From positions 1,045,144-1,109,143 of the forward strand of contig NZ_OOHN01000008.1 in assembly GCF_900323545.1 (NCBI RefSeq): a DNA stretch of 64,000 nt, in the 5' to 3' direction. The notes under the pieces were generated by a model. That model saw only the letters and a list, made by a program, of their open reading frames with translations. It made no database searches and was not told where the DNA came from. The position numbers were made by a program, and so were the translations under genes. The DNA comes from Actinomyces sp. Marseille-P3109. Lineage in GTDB: Bacteria > Actinomycetota > Actinomycetes > Actinomycetales > Actinomycetaceae. Below are positions 9,454 to 22,512 of the stretch, one piece after another; positions within the stretch are counted from its first letter, which is position 1, and the number at the start of each line of letters is the position of its first letter.

Positions 9454-9765
9454 TCAGCCGAAACGCTCGACCAGCGCCGCCCGCTGGTTCGCCCCCAGGC
9501 CCCGCACCCGCCGGGACTCGGCGATATGCACGTCCTCAAGGATGGCGTCGGCTGTTGTGGTGCCCACTCGCGGAAGGGAGACGAGCAGTGCCCTGACCTT
9601 CATCTTGCCCAGAACCTCGTCGCTCTCGGAGGCGGCGAAGAACTCCGAGAGCTTGAGCTCTCCGCTCTTGAGCTCGGACTTGATACGGGCACGCTGCGAT
9701 CGCGCCGCAGCGGCCTTTTCCAGCGCCTCAGCTCGTTGCTCAGGTGTCAGTGTAGGAAGCGTCAT
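9454..9765 (-). CDS. mihF: Actinobacterial integration host factor (MihF)
   Basis: Nucleoid-associated DNA-binding protein of the mycobacterial IHF family, unrelated to E. coli IHF alpha/beta. 103 residues: a charged N-terminal helix (PTLTPEQRAEALEKAAAAR), then the helix-two-turn-helix part with KVRALLVSLPRVGTTTADAI and the C-terminal GLGANQRAALVERFG. GGAGGAGA upstream of the ATG at 9765 excludes the 38 extra codons that are open upstream. 120 bases separate it from pyrF, so it probably has its own promoter; gmk follows by 40 bases. Confidence 0.93.
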   Translation of the reverse strand: MTLPTLTPEQRAEALEKAAAARSQRARIKSELKSGELKLSEFFAASESDEVLGKMKVRALLVSLPRVGTTTADAILEDVHIAESRRVRGLGANQRAALVERFG

Positions 9766-9885
9766 GCTGGTCTCCTCCCCAGTCCAATACCAGTGACCCG
9801 CACCACAAGCATAAGTCGGGTTGGGTGCACTCGCATTCGCAGGGACCGGTATTCCGGCACTGACTTCGTGTTCCCGCACACACGC

Positions 9886-10766
9886 TCAGCGCAGAGCAGT
9901 GGCAGCCTCGTGCGTCGCCGCCAGCGCAGCCGTCCGCAGCGCCTCGATGGAGGGGCCGGACTTCAGGACCCCGCGCGAGCTGGAGGCCAGGACCTGGCGG
10001 CGAGCCGCCCCGAAGACGGACTCCAGCTCAGCCGGCCCCGCTCCCTGCGCGCCGACGCCGGGAGCCAGCAGCGGGCCGTTGGCACGCAGCAGGTCGATCC
10101 CCAGCCGGGAGACGGACTCTCCGACGGTGGCTCCGATGACCAGCCCGATGCTGCCGAGCCTGCCCTCGCCACTCGCGGAGGCGTTGGAGGCGGTCACTCC
10201 CTCTACGACGCCGGCAGCCACCGCCTGGTCCCCGCGGACGGCGTGCTGGACGGTGGCCCCCTCGGGGTTGGAGGTCAGCGCCAGGACGAAGATGCCCCGC
10301 CCGTTCGCCTCCGCCAGGTCCAGCGCGGGGGTGAGAGAACCGTAGCCCAGGTAGGGCGAGACCGTGATGGAGTCGGCGGCCAGGGGCGCGCCGTCGGACA
10401 GGTAGGCCTGGGCGTAGCCGGCCATCGTGGAACCGATGTCGCCGCGCTTGACGTCGAGGACCGACAGGGTGCCGACGTCGCGCAGGGCCGCCAGCGTCTC
10501 CTCGAGCACCGCGATACCGGCGCTGCCGTGGCGCTCGAAGAAGGCGGACTGCGGTTTGACGGCGGCAACGCGCCCGCCCACCGCGTCAACGGTCCGTAGA
10601 GCGAAGTCCCTCAGTCCCGCGGCCGAGTCGGTCAGGCCCCAGGAATCGAGCAGGCCCGGATGTGGGTCGATCCCGACACACAGGGGGCCCTGGTCCTCCA
10701 TGGCGTCGGCCAGACGGGCGCCGAAGGGCCTCGGGGCCCGTCTGGACTGATGGTTCTCGGCGGGGC

Positions 10767-10770
<4 letters not shown>
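9886..10770 (-). CDS. pyrF: Orotidine 5'-phosphate decarboxylase, long actinobacterial type
   Basis: Last step of UMP synthesis. 294 residues, the longer type-2 form. Key segments: [10 protein letters not shown] near residue 31, [14 protein letters not shown], and the catalytic [13 protein letters not shown] Gly-rich phosphate-binding part (APGVGAQG) is near the C terminus. The ATG overlaps the carB stop as ATGA and is preceded by AAGGAG, so it is translationally coupled to carB as the last pyr gene of the run. Confidence 0.95.
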
Positions 10771-14117
<3,347 letters not shown>

Positions 14118-14118
14118 G

Positions 14119-15342
14119 TCAGTTCTTGTCCTCGCGGTCCTGGCCCCGGCGGTGTTCGCGCATGAGGCGGATGAAGCGGTCGAAGAGGTGCTCGGCGTCG
14201 TGGGGTCCGGCGGCGGCCTCGGGGTGGTACTGGACGGAGAAGGCCGGCAGGTCCAGTGCCCGCAGTCCTTCGACGACGCCGTCGTTGAGTCCCAGGTGAG
14301 AGACCTCCACCCGGCCGTAGCGCCCGTTGTCGAAGGGGGCCACGGACGGCGCGTCGATCGGAGCGTCGACGGCGAAGCCGTGGTTGTGGGCGGTGATCTC
14401 CACCTTGCCGGTGGCCCGGTCCAGGACGGGCTGGTTGACGCCGCGGTGCCCGTAGGCGAGCTTGTAGGTGCCGTAGCCCAGGGCCCGTCCCAGGAGCTGG
14501 TTGCCCAGGCAGATACCGAAGAAGGGGATGCGAGCATCGAGCACACCGCGCAGGAGTTCGATCTCTGCCTCCGCGGTCCCGGGGTCGCCGGGGCCGTTGG
14601 AGAACAGGACCCCGTCAGGCCTGAGGGCTAGGATCTCGGAGAGGGTCGTGGACTGGGGCAGGACGTGGACGCGCACGCCGCGTTCGGCGAGCTGCCACGG
14701 GGTGCGGGACTTGATGCCCAGGTCGATAGCGGCCAGCACCGCGACCGGCTGGTCGCCCTCGGCCGGCCCGCTGGGCTCGACGACGTAACCGGAGGGAGTC
14801 GTCACCTCAGCGGCCAGAGCGCGGCCGCTCATGGGCGGCTCGCTGCGCACGGCCTCCAGGCAGATGTCGATGCAGGCCCGGCTGGGACCGCCGGGGTCGG
14901 TGGCTCCGGCGGGCAGGGCCTCCCCGGAGAAGAGGCCGCCGCGCATGGCGCCGGCCTCACGCAGGTGGCGGGTCAGTGCCCGGGTGTCGACCTCGCAGAT
15001 CCCGATGATGCCGGCACTGCACAGGTCGTCCTCCAGCTCTCGGCGAGAGCGCCAGCTGGAGGCCCGCCGGGCGGGCTCTCGCACGACGTAGCCGGCGACC
15101 CAGATGCGGCCGGACTCGGCGTCCTCGTCGTTGACCCCGGTGTTGCCGATGTGCGGCGCGGTCTGCACCACGATCTGGCGGTGGTAGGAGGGGTCGGTGA
15201 GGGTCTCCTGGTACCCGGTCATCCCGGTGGAGAAGACGATCTCCCCGATGGTGCGTCCTTGAGCCCCGTAGCTGCGGCCCCGCAGGGCCCAGCCGTCCTC
15301 CAGAACGAGGAGGGCGGCTGGGCGGCGGGTCGACTCAGGCAT
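14119..15342 (-). CDS. carA: Carbamoyl-phosphate synthase small subunit
   Basis: Glutamine amidotransferase subunit that supplies ammonia to CarB. The N-terminal CPSase domain has [21 protein letters not shown]; the C-terminal class I glutaminase has the nucleophile in [12 protein letters not shown] and the His/Glu pair in [12 protein letters not shown]. 407 residues. The ATG at 15342 overlaps the end of pyrC by eight bases, consistent with coupling. The longer frame upstream is antiparallel to nothing real; it is pyrC out of frame. Confidence 0.96.
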   Translation of the reverse strand: MPESTRRPAALLVLEDGWALRGRSYGAQGRTIGEIVFSTGMTGYQETLTDPSYHRQIVVQTAPHIGNTGVNDEDAESGRIWVAGYVVREPARRASSWRSRRELEDDLCSAGIIGICEVDTRALTRHLREAGAMRGGLFSGEALPAGATDPGGPSRACIDICLEAVRSEPPMSGRALAAEVTTPSGYVVEPSGPAEGDQPVAVLAAIDLGIKSRTPWQLAERGVRVHVLPQSTTLSEILALRPDGVLFSNGPGDPGTAEAEIELLRGVLDARIPFFGICLGNQLLGRALGYGTYKLAYGHRGVNQPVLDRATGKVEITAHNHGFAVDAPIDAPSVAPFDNGRYGRVEVSHLGLNDGVVEGLRALDLPAFSVQYHPEAAAGPHDAEHLFDRFIRLMREHRRGQDREDKN

Positions 15343-16642
15343 GGGCCTCGACAGGAGTCCCGTCCAGGACGGTGGGGCGGCCGTGGAGGAAGGTGGCCAT
15401 GACCTGCCCCGGCAGCTCCATACCCGCGTAGGGGGTGTTCGTGGAGCTGGTCCACTGAGCAGCACCGTCGACGGTGCGACGCACCTCGGGGTCCACCACC
15501 GTGATGTTGGCCGGGACACCGACCTCGAGCTCGCGCCCCTGGTCGGTCAGGCGGCCGATGCGGGCCGGCGCCGAGGACATGGCCCGGGCGATGTCGCGCC
15601 AGGTCATGCGACCGGTGCTCACCATTGTCTCGATCAGGACGCTCAGCGCGGTCTCCAGGCCCGTCATGCCGAAGGCTCCGGCCTGCCACTCGCAGTCCTT
15701 GTCCTCCAGCGGGTGGGGGGCGTGGTCGGTCCCGACGACGTCGATGATGCCATCGGCCAGGGCCTGGCGGACGGCCTCGACGTCCTCGGCCGTGCGCAGC
15801 GGGGGGTTGACCTTGTACAGGGGCGAGTAGGTGCGCGCCATCTCATCGGTCAGCAGGAGGTGGTGCGGGGTGACCTCCGCGGTGACGTTGATGCCGCGGG
15901 CCTTGGCCCAGCGGATGATGTCGACGCTGCCGGCGGTGGACAGGTGGCACACGTGCAGGCGCGAACCGACGTGCTCGGCCAGCAGGACGTCGCGGGCGAT
16001 GATCGACTCCTCGGCCACCGCCGGCCACCCGCGCAGGCCCAGCTCGGCGGAGACGACGCCCTCGTGCATCTGGGAGCCCTCGGTGAGGCGGGGATCCTGG
16101 GCGTGCTGGGCGATGACGCCGTCGAAGGACTTGACGTACTCCAGGGCCCGGCGCATGAGGACGGGGTCGGAGACGCACTTGCCGTCGTCGGAGAAAACGC
16201 GCACCCGGGCGGCGGAGGTGGCCATCGCTCCCATGTCGGAGAGGTGCTCGCCGGCCAGGCCTGCGGAGACGGCGCCGACGGGGTGGACGTCCACCCAGCC
16301 GGCCTCGCGCCCCAGACGCAGAACCTGCTCGACGACGCCGGCGCTGTCCTGCACCGGGGTGGTGTTGGCCATGGCGAAGACGGCGGTGTAGCCGCCGGCG
16401 GCCGCGGCACGGGTACCGGAGTAGATGGTCTCAGCGGACTCCCCGCCAGGCTCGCGCAGGTGGGTGTGGATATCGACGAGCCCGGGCAGGGCGATGAGCC
16501 CGTCCAGGTCGTGGCGCACGGCGTCGGCAGGGGCCTTCGCCGCGGCGTCGGGGCCGATGGCGGTGATGGTTCCGTCGGTGATGAGGATGTCGGTGGGGTC
16601 CTCGCCGTAGGGGCGGACACCGGTCAGGAGGTGGGAGGTCAC
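15335..16642 (-). CDS. pyrC: Dihydroorotase, class I
   Basis: Zinc amidohydrolase forming dihydroorotate from carbamoyl aspartate. The metal-binding [10 protein letters not shown] is near residue 57, with further ligands in CHLSTAGS and [12 protein letters not shown]. 435 residues, normal. Start ATG overlaps the pyrB stop by four bases (ATGA), and its end overlaps carA, so the whole pyr run is a single polycistronic unit. Confidence 0.96.
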   Translation of the reverse strand: MTSHLLTGVRPYGEDPTDILITDGTITAIGPDAAAKAPADAVRHDLDGLIALPGLVDIHTHLREPGGESAETIYSGTRAAAAGGYTAVFAMANTTPVQDSAGVVEQVLRLGREAGWVDVHPVGAVSAGLAGEHLSDMGAMATSAARVRVFSDDGKCVSDPVLMRRALEYVKSFDGVIAQHAQDPRLTEGSQMHEGVVSAELGLRGWPAVAEESIIARDVLLAEHVGSRLHVCHLSTAGSVDIIRWAKARGINVTAEVTPHHLLLTDEMARTYSPLYKVNPPLRTAEDVEAVRQALADGIIDVVGTDHAPHPLEDKDCEWQAGAFGMTGLETALSVLIETMVSTGRMTWRDIARAMSSAPARIGRLTDQGRELEVGVPANITVVDPEVRRTVDGAAQWTSSTNTPYAGMELPGQVMATFLHGRPTVLDGTPVEAHA

Positions 16643-17628
16643 AGCTGGTTCCCTTCGTCAGCGAGGAGGAGGTAGAGGGCGGCCATGCGCACGGAGACGC
16701 CGTTGCCGACCTGCTCGATGATGCGCGAGCGGGGGTCGTCTGCGGCCTCGGCGGTGATCTCGAGGCCGCGGTTCATGGGACCGGGGTGCATGACGATGGC
16801 GTGCTCCGGCATGGCCCGGCGACGGGCGGAGTTGAGGCCGTAGACGCTGGAGTACTCGGCGGGGCTCGGGAAGAAGCCGCCACCGGCGGCGCTCATGCGC
16901 TCGCGCTGGACGCGCAGCATCATGACGGCGTCGGGCTGAACCTCCTCAAGGGCCTCGTCGAGGTTGTAGGAGACCTCGCAGGGCCAGTTGTCCATGCCGA
17001 CGGGAAGCAGCGTCGGGGGCGCCACCAGGGTGACCTGGGCGCCGAGCGCGGTCAGGAGGTCCACGTTGGAGCGCGCCACCCGGGAGTGCAGGACGTCTCC
17101 GACGATGATGACGCGGGCCCCCTCCAGATCACGTCCTTGGGGGGCGGGGCTGCCGTCCGCCGTGGCTGGCGCACCCGGGATGTACCAGCGGCGCAGGGTC
17201 ATGGCATCCAGGAGCGCCTGGGTGGGGTGCTGGTGGGTGCCATCGCCCGCGTTGAGGACGGGCACGTTGATCCAACCGGCGTGTGCCAGGAGGTGGGCGG
17301 CCCCGCAGGCCGAGTGACGCACCACGACGGCGTCCGCCCCCATGGCCATGATCGTCTGGGCGGTGTCCTTGAGGGACTCCCCCTTGGACAGCGAGGAGCC
17401 CTTGGCCGAGAAGTTGATGACGTCGGCGCTCAGGCGCTTGGCAGCCGCCTCGAAGGACAGCCGGGTACGGGTGGAGTCCTCGAAGAAGAGGTTGACCACG
17501 GTCTTGCCGCGCAGGGTGGGCAGCTTCTTGACCGCGCGGCTCTGGGTGGCGGCCATGGCCTCAGCGGTGTCCAGGACCATGACCGCCTCGTCGTGGGTCA
17601 GGTCCTTGGCGGAGAGCAAGTGCTTCAT
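16639..17628 (-). CDS. pyrB: Aspartate carbamoyltransferase catalytic chain
   Basis: Condenses carbamoyl phosphate with aspartate. Carbamoyl phosphate binding motif [13 protein letters not shown] is near residue 49, with HPTQALLD and [12 protein letters not shown] further on, and [12 protein letters not shown] near the C terminus. 329 residues. No pyrI regulatory subunit is present; control is more likely through PyrR. It overlaps pyrR and pyrC by four bases at each end. Confidence 0.97.
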   Translation of the reverse strand: MKHLLSAKDLTHDEAVMVLDTAEAMAATQSRAVKKLPTLRGKTVVNLFFEDSTRTRLSFEAAAKRLSADVINFSAKGSSLSKGESLKDTAQTIMAMGADAVVVRHSACGAAHLLAHAGWINVPVLNAGDGTHQHPTQALLDAMTLRRWYIPGAPATADGSPAPQGRDLEGARVIIVGDVLHSRVARSNVDLLTALGAQVTLVAPPTLLPVGMDNWPCEVSYNLDEALEEVQPDAVMMLRVQRERMSAAGGGFFPSPAEYSSVYGLNSARRRAMPEHAIVMHPGPMNRGLEITAEAADDPRSRIIEQVGNGVSVRMAALYLLLADEGNQL

Positions 17629-18278
17629 CGGGTGGCCTCCTGGTCGGAACGCTCGCTCGAGGACTCGGCGGGCACATCTGCGGGGACGATGGTGACGGCG
17701 TCGGTGGAGGCGCCGAGCTCGGTCAGGGAGACCACGACCTTCTCGGAGCGGGACGTCGGCAGGTTCTTGCCCACGTAGTCGGCTCGGATGGGTAGCTCGC
17801 GGTGACCTCGGTCCACGAGGGTCGCCAGCTGGACTGCTCGAGGGCGACCGATGGCGCCCAGGGCGTCAAGGGCCGCCCGGATCGTGCGGCCGGAGTAAAG
17901 GACGTCGTCGACGAGAATGACGACCTTGCCGTCGACGCCGCCCTGGGGGATCTCAGTGGGGCGCGGCACGCGGATGGGGTGACGCCCCAGATCATCGCGG
18001 TACATGGTGATGTCCAGCGTGCCGACCGGGATTCTGGGGGCCGTGGCTGCGGGCTGCTGCATTCCTCCGGCCGCGGCAACGGCGAGCGCCTCGACCAGTC
18101 TCTGAGCCAGAGGGACTCCCCCGCTGGGGATCCCCAGGACGACAACGTCCTGGGCTCCGTGGTTGCGCTCCAAGATCTCGTGCGCGATACGGAACAGGGA
18201 ACGGGCTATCTCGGGGGGACCGAGGATCTCCTTGCCCTGGGATGGTGCGCTGGAAGCGCCTGACGAACGTTCGGCCAT
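17625..18278 (-). CDS. pyrR: PyrR regulatory protein / uracil phosphoribosyltransferase
   Basis: UMP-responsive RNA-binding regulator of pyr genes with weak uracil phosphoribosyltransferase activity. The PRPP-binding loop [19 protein letters not shown] is near residues 115-133, and [16 protein letters not shown] is family-typical. At 217 residues it is longer than Bacillus PyrR (about 180), with a low-complexity N-terminal extension and an acidic C-terminal tail. GAAGGGGG precedes the ATG. First gene of the pyr operon; a PyrR-type RNA loop lies directly upstream of its ribosome binding site. Confidence 0.95.
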   Translation of the reverse strand: MAERSSGASSAPSQGKEILGPPEIARSLFRIAHEILERNHGAQDVVVLGIPSGGVPLAQRLVEALAVAAAGGMQQPAATAPRIPVGTLDITMYRDDLGRHPIRVPRPTEIPQGGVDGKVVILVDDVLYSGRTIRAALDALGAIGRPRAVQLATLVDRGHRELPIRADYVGKNLPTSRSEKVVVSLTELGASTDAVTIVPADVPAESSSERSDQEATR

Positions 18279-18669
18279 TGCCGGCCCCCTTCCCCGCCTC
18301 TCTGGACGGACTTAAAGGATGTTGGTCGCCCGCAAGTCTACGTCGCCCCGGAGGACTCCGCGAGACAGAACCACAGGACTCGCAGAGACGAAGGTCACCC
18401 CCATGTGCCGCGAATCGTTGCGCCGCCTGACAACGGCATCAGCAGAGAATGTTCCCCATCTACATATTCTCCGTATCAATGTCATACTCTTGGCACAATG
18501 CCGCGGCGTCGTCGGGCGTCGAGCGCGAGGTCGTGAACGCGTGTCGAGAGCTTGAGAAGTGAGTGCCGGATCCATCTGAGCCCGATTAAGAGCTGAACGA
18601 TTCCCGCCAGGCTGAACAAGGACCGGCGTCTCTGCTGCGTCAGTGACTTCTTCTCAAGCAAGGAAAGAC
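18279..18669. other. Divergent intergenic region pyrR / GH16 gene
   Basis: Holds the pyr leader with the PyrR loop (18291-18313) and must contain the pyr promoter. For the rightward gene only an AAGGAAAG ribosome binding site just before 18670 is clear. An AT-richer patch at about 18450-18500 is the most likely promoter area for both directions. No gene seen. Confidence 0.5.
18291..18313 (-). promoter_or_regulatory. PyrR-binding RNA loop in pyrR leader
   Basis: On the minus strand the leader reads AAGTCCGTCCAGAGAGGCGG, containing the TCCAGAGAGGC core known as the PyrR recognition loop in Bacillus and mycobacteria. It is 13 bases upstream of the pyrR ATG and abuts the AAGGGGG ribosome binding site. 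No terminator/antiterminator pair is evident, so UMP-PyrR binding would most simply block translation, as proposed for mycobacteria. Confidence 0.7.
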
Positions 18670-19533
18670 ATGACACTCCCTACTCGACGTTCGATCATCA
18701 CCGGCCTCGGCACCGGGGCCGGTTTGGCCGCGGCCGGCCTGCTCTCGCACTCCCCCGCCGTCGCAGACGAGCAGACCCACGACTTCGGCCCCCTTGTTTT
18801 TGACGAGCAGTTCTCCCAAGGACCCGATTTCTCCCCATCCCGCTGGAGGGACAACCGCTCCGAGCCCGAGTCGTGCACAAGCTACGACTGGGGCGTGTTC
18901 ACTCGGGACACCCACAGCGTCAGTGACGGCGCGGGGCACCTCCTGTGGCGCAAGCGCGCCACGCCTCTCAAGGGTTTTCAGAACCGCTTCGACAAGGAGG
19001 AGACCATCCGCTACGTCGACCAGGCCTTCATCACCACTGAGGGCTTGTTCTCCTTCGTTTACGGCGCCTTGGAGACCAGAGCACGTTTCCCGCAGTCGGA
19101 TGAGGGCTTGTTCGCCGGAATCTGGCTGCGGGCCGACAGCGGGACCAACGGGGGCGAGATCGACGTCGTCGAGACCTATGGCGGCGGCAGCGCCACCGGC
19201 ATCGCAGAGTCGACCGTCCACTTCGGTCAGGCAGGAGGCAAGGGAAGTAATCTGGGGGTCTCCCCACAGCCCGATCTCACCGCCTGGCACACCTACGGAA
19301 TGGAGAAGACCCCGGAGAGGATACTGTTCCTCTTCGACGGCCAGCCGTATCACGAGGTCCCACGCTCGGCCTCGCCGCAGGAGTTCGACACCTGCTTCGG
19401 TCCCGGCTCCGCCTACCACATCTGCCTGACCACCCACACCGGCAGCATTCACCGGGGGAGGCTCAACCACGAGGGCTTCACGCAGGCCCAGGTGGATATC
19501 GACTACATCGTTGTCCGTGCGATGGATCAGTAG
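18670..19533 (+). CDS. Exported GH16-family glycoside hydrolase
   Basis: Predicted secreted beta-glucanase-type enzyme. The N terminus has a Tat-like signal (TRRSIITGLGTGAGLAAAGLL, cleavage near AVADE). The GH16 catalytic motif ExDxxE is present as GGEIDVVETYG at about residues 162-172 (Glu163, Asp165, Glu168). The rest fits the jelly-roll fold (LFAGIWLRADS, WHTYGMEKTPERILFLFDG). 287 residues, single domain, no carbohydrate-binding module. AAGGAAAG before the ATG at 18670 selects that start over an upstream in-frame Met. The substrate (laminarin, lichenan, other) cannot be told. Confidence 0.88.
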   Translation: MTLPTRRSIITGLGTGAGLAAAGLLSHSPAVADEQTHDFGPLVFDEQFSQGPDFSPSRWRDNRSEPESCTSYDWGVFTRDTHSVSDGAGHLLWRKRATPLKGFQNRFDKEETIRYVDQAFITTEGLFSFVYGALETRARFPQSDEGLFAGIWLRADSGTNGGEIDVVETYGGGSATGIAESTVHFGQAGGKGSNLGVSPQPDLTAWHTYGMEKTPERILFLFDGQPYHEVPRSASPQEFDTCFGPGSAYHICLTTHTGSIHRGRLNHEGFTQAQVDIDYIVVRAMDQ

Positions 19534-19558
19534 CCGGATCCCCTCGGCCTTCGCCCGG

Positions 19559-20407
19559 TCAGCCCTTCACGAGCAGGTCGTGCAGGCTGAGGGGGCGGCG
19601 CCCGGTCAACCGCTCGACGGCGTCGGAGAGCACATTCAGCTGGCCGGCGGCGATGGCGGTGTAGGTGCTCACCCAGGCGTCCTTCTCCCAGTCGGGGACG
19701 TCGTAGTGGGCCCGGGAGGCGTACGCCTCCTCGACGGTCTCTTCACGGTAGACCGTTTCCCGTCCCGTGACCTCGGTGATGATCCGAGCCATCTCCTCCA
19801 TGGTGAAGGCCTCCGGACCGGTGAGGTCATAGGTGACGCCGTTATGGCGATGATCGCCCGCTGCAAGATCCGTGAGGATCGCGGCCGCTGAGGCGGCAAC
19901 GTCCTCCCTCGCCACTGCGCCGACTCGCCCATCGCCAGCGGGACCGGTGATGGAGCCCTCGGCGGAGATCTCGATGAAGAAGTCGGCGTAGAAGGAGTCC
20001 CGCAGGAACGTGTACCCCTTGCCGGATTCGCGCAGAGCCTCCTCCGTGTACCAGTGAGTACGGGCGAGGGTGAAAGTCGCTCCCGGAGCGGCTCCGACGA
20101 ACGAGGTGTACACCACGTGCTTGACCCCCGCCTGAGCCGCTGAGGTGATGAAGGCGCGGTGCTGCTCCAGGCGGTTCTCGGACTCGGCCGCCGAGACCAT
20201 GAGGAGGATGTCGACACCGGTGAGCGCCTCGATGACGGCTTTCTCGCTGCCGTATTCAGCCACGGCCACGTCGTCCGCCCAACGGGGGGCCCGGGATGCG
20301 TCTCTGACCAGGAGCCGCGGGGCCAGTCCGGCATCGCGCAGATGTTCAGCGACCGCACCGCCGATCTTCCCAGTGGCGCCGGTGACAGCGATCAGAGGCG
20401 TAGTCAT
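19559..20407 (-). CDS. NmrA-like NAD(P)-binding oxidoreductase
   Basis: Atypical short-chain dehydrogenase of the NmrA/HSCARG or quinone-reductase-like group. Rossmann motif TGATGKIGGAVAEHL is at residues 9-23, then LLVRD as the second beta strand, and YTSFVGAAPGATF. 282 residues, no transmembrane part. AAGGAGA before the ATG at 20407 fixes the start; the ATG overlaps the stop of the upstream membrane protein gene by four bases, so the two are co-transcribed. Could be a redox-sensing regulator rather than an enzyme. Confidence 0.8.
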   Translation of the reverse strand: MTTPLIAVTGATGKIGGAVAEHLRDAGLAPRLLVRDASRAPRWADDVAVAEYGSEKAVIEALTGVDILLMVSAAESENRLEQHRAFITSAAQAGVKHVVYTSFVGAAPGATFTLARTHWYTEEALRESGKGYTFLRDSFYADFFIEISAEGSITGPAGDGRVGAVAREDVAASAAAILTDLAAGDHRHNGVTYDLTGPEAFTMEEMARIITEVTGRETVYREETVEEAYASRAHYDVPDWEKDAWVSTYTAIAAGQLNVLSDAVERLTGRRPLSLHDLLVKG

Positions 20408-21252
20408 TGTGCTTCTCCTTCCGACGCATAGGCGGTTCCTACAGCGACATCCAGTGCTGCATTCTTTCTGAGAAGAACCGCATAGGCCACCGCGATCAGG
20501 ACCTGGACCAGTGCGCAGATGATGATCACTGCTACGAAAGCCGTGTCGGGGAGCATGTCTATCTCTACGGAGGCGTACCGGTACAGGGCCACGTACATCA
20601 CTACGGTGGGGATCCCGAGCACGATGCTGGCGGCCAGCTGTGCCGATGTCGGCATCTTGGCCTCGGTCCATCCATCGGGTTGGATCCTGTCAGTCTGAGA
20701 ATGCGCCTGTGTGCAGGCGATGAGAGCGACGATGAAGCTGGCGATCCACCCGACGCCGACGATCATCGGGCCGAACACGATGATGAGAAGGGCCAGGAAT
20801 ATCAGTCCGGCGTCGCCATCACCCAAGTGGTCGGCACCCAGGAAGAGTGCTGCGGTCACAATTGTCTGGATAATCGCCGTCACAAGCCCAACGATGCCGC
20901 CCCAGACCGCGACTCGACGGTTCGTGGAGCGTTTCCGCTCCGCCGTGAGGACCGGGTCGTTCCAGGGGATTCCAGGGGCGGGAACCAGCATCACGGGGCC
21001 GTAGGGAATGTACGGGACAGGTGCGGGGACGCTCCATGGATGGCTGCCAGGTCCTGGAGGATGCTGTTGGATTCCTTGGAGCGGGGGCGGCCCGCCGGGA
21101 TAGCCCGCGTCCGGCCCGGGAAAGGGCCGGCCGACATTGAAGGCGGGGCTCGAGGGCGTGGGGGGCCTCGAGCCATACGCCCCGTCAATGGACGCAGAGG
21201 CCCCCTTGATATAGGGGTAGTCGCTGGAATCTTGGGGAGGAAGCTGGGTCAC
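20404..21252 (-). CDS. Membrane protein with proline-rich cytoplasmic N terminus
   Basis: Function unknown. The first 105 residues are Pro/Gly-rich (PGPDAGYPGGPPPLQ), then about four membrane segments follow (VWGGIVGLVTAIIQTIV, LIFLALLIIVFGPMIVGVGWI, LAASIVLGIPTVVMYVAL, AFVAVIIICALVQVLIAVAYAVLL). 282 residues. Such Pro-rich DUF4190/DUF4870-like small membrane proteins are common in Actinomyces; I cannot assign a family with certainty. Coupled by ATGA overlap to the NmrA-like gene. Confidence 0.7.
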   Translation of the reverse strand: MTQLPPQDSSDYPYIKGASASIDGAYGSRPPTPSSPAFNVGRPFPGPDAGYPGGPPPLQGIQQHPPGPGSHPWSVPAPVPYIPYGPVMLVPAPGIPWNDPVLTAERKRSTNRRVAVWGGIVGLVTAIIQTIVTAALFLGADHLGDGDAGLIFLALLIIVFGPMIVGVGWIASFIVALIACTQAHSQTDRIQPDGWTEAKMPTSAQLAASIVLGIPTVVMYVALYRYASVEIDMLPDTAFVAVIIICALVQVLIAVAYAVLLRKNAALDVAVGTAYASEGEAQ

Positions 21253-21316
21253 GGGTTACTCCGGCATTGGCGGATGAACTCGACACAGGTTAGGACACGA
21301 AACCAGGCTGAGCCCA

Positions 21317-21352
21317 GCTCGCGGCATAGGGAGTGCACCCCATGCCGTGAGC
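21317..21352 (-). terminator. Long hairpin after nusB
   Basis: Arms GCTCgCGGCATaGGG and CCCcATGCCGtGAGC with a six-base loop; one mismatch and one G-T pair. It is 16 bases downstream of the nusB stop on the minus strand. No U-tract, as is frequent in high-GC actinobacteria. Confidence 0.65.
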
Positions 21353-21367
21353 CGGGCGAGCAGTGGA

Positions 21368-21859
21368 TCAGCGCAACGTGTCCGCGAGGTCACCGATACG
21401 TCCGAGCAATCCCCCGAGGTACCGAGGCGACTCGTCCGTGGAGAGCATCCGGCTCAGCGTCATGGCCTCATCGACGGCAACAGGCGCATCCACCTCGTCG
21501 TTGTAGACGATCTCCCAGGTTGCGACTCGGGCGATGGCCCGGTCGACGGCCGGCATGCGCCCCAGTGTCCAGCCCTGGGCATAGGTCTGGATCGTCTCAT
21601 CGACATCGGCCAGGTGGTCGCACACGCCGTCGAGGATCTCCCGGGTGTAGACGGGGGCCTCAGTGTGGTTGGCGGAGCTCACGGCGCGCAGTTGTGCGAA
21701 GGAGCGCAGGTCCTCAGCGGCATCGGTAGTCAGCATCCCCCGCTGATCAGCCTCGAAGAGGATCTCGATCGCACGCCGGCGCGCCTTGGTGCGGGCTGTG
21801 ACCGGGTGGCGTGACGCAGGGCTCGAGCTGGATGAGCCCTCCTCGGGACGTTCGGCCAT
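21368..21859 (-). CDS. nusB: Transcription antitermination factor NusB
   Basis: Helical RNA-binding factor that joins S10 in rRNA antitermination. 163 residues with RTKARRRAIEILFEADQRG near residue 24 and the C-terminal PAVDRAIARVATWEIVY and PVAVDEAMTLSRMLSTDESPRYLGGLLGRI segments typical of NusB. The first 20 residues are a Ser-rich extension. Its ATG overlaps the efp stop by one base (TGATG), so it is translated from the efp message; a long hairpin follows. Confidence 0.95.
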   Translation of the reverse strand: MAERPEEGSSSSSPASRHPVTARTKARRRAIEILFEADQRGMLTTDAAEDLRSFAQLRAVSSANHTEAPVYTREILDGVCDHLADVDETIQTYAQGWTLGRMPAVDRAIARVATWEIVYNDEVDAPVAVDEAMTLSRMLSTDESPRYLGGLLGRIGDLADTLR

Positions 21860-22422
21860 CAGTCGTTGACGCGGGAGATGTAGGAGCCGGAGCGGGTGTC
21901 GACCTTCACCTTGTCCCCGGTGTTGAGGAACAGCGGGACCTGGATCTCGGCACCGGTCTCAACGGTGGCGGGCTTGGTGCCTGCGCTGGAGCGGTCGCCC
22001 TGGAGGCCGGGCTCGGTGTGAGAGATCGTCAGGACCACGGAGGCCGGAAGCTCGACGAACAGGACGGCGTCCTCGTGGAAGGCCACGATGACGTCCTGGT
22101 TCTCCAGCATGAAGGTGGCGGCGTCGCCCACGGTGGCCGAGGGCACGTAGGTCTGCTCGTAGGACTTGACGTCCATGAACACGTAGTCGTCGCCGTCCTT
22201 GTAGAGGTACTGCATGTCGCGCCGGTCGACCGTGGCCGTCTCAACCTTGAGACCGGCGTTGAAGGTCTTGTCCACGGTCTTGCCGGACAGGACATTCTTG
22301 ATCTTGGTGCGCACGAAGGCGGGGCCCTTACCGGGCTTGACGTGCTGGAACTCCACTACCTGCCACAGCTGGCCCTCGAGGTTGAGCACCATGCCGTTCT
22401 TCAGGTCGTTCGTCGTTGCCAC
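21859..22422 (-). CDS. efp: Translation elongation factor P
   Basis: Relieves ribosome stalling at polyproline. 187 residues from a GTG start preceded by GAGGAAA, exactly the family length; the nine upstream open codons are not needed. The tip loop reads [12 protein letters not shown] with the conserved Lys and Pro on both sides, the PGKGP form reported for actinobacteria that lack beta-lysylation. OB domains II and III are complete ([35 protein letters not shown]). Several neighbours with Pro-rich stretches would need it. Confidence 0.97.
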   Translation of the reverse strand: MATTNDLKNGMVLNLEGQLWQVVEFQHVKPGKGPAFVRTKIKNVLSGKTVDKTFNAGLKVETATVDRRDMQYLYKDGDDYVFMDVKSYEQTYVPSATVGDAATFMLENQDVIVAFHEDAVLFVELPASVVLTISHTEPGLQGDRSSAGTKPATVETGAEIQVPLFLNTGDKVKVDTRSGSYISRVND

Positions 22423-22512
22423 GAGGGTTTCCTCACTGTTGCGTTGCATCTGGGACTCGCTGATACTACCGCGACGTAGCGCGCTCTCCCCAGGACGGGC
22501 GTGTCACGCCAG

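Noticed and set aside
14118..14546. 143-codon N-terminal extension of carB
   Set aside because: Out-of-frame carA; the CarB fold begins at [14 protein letters not shown].
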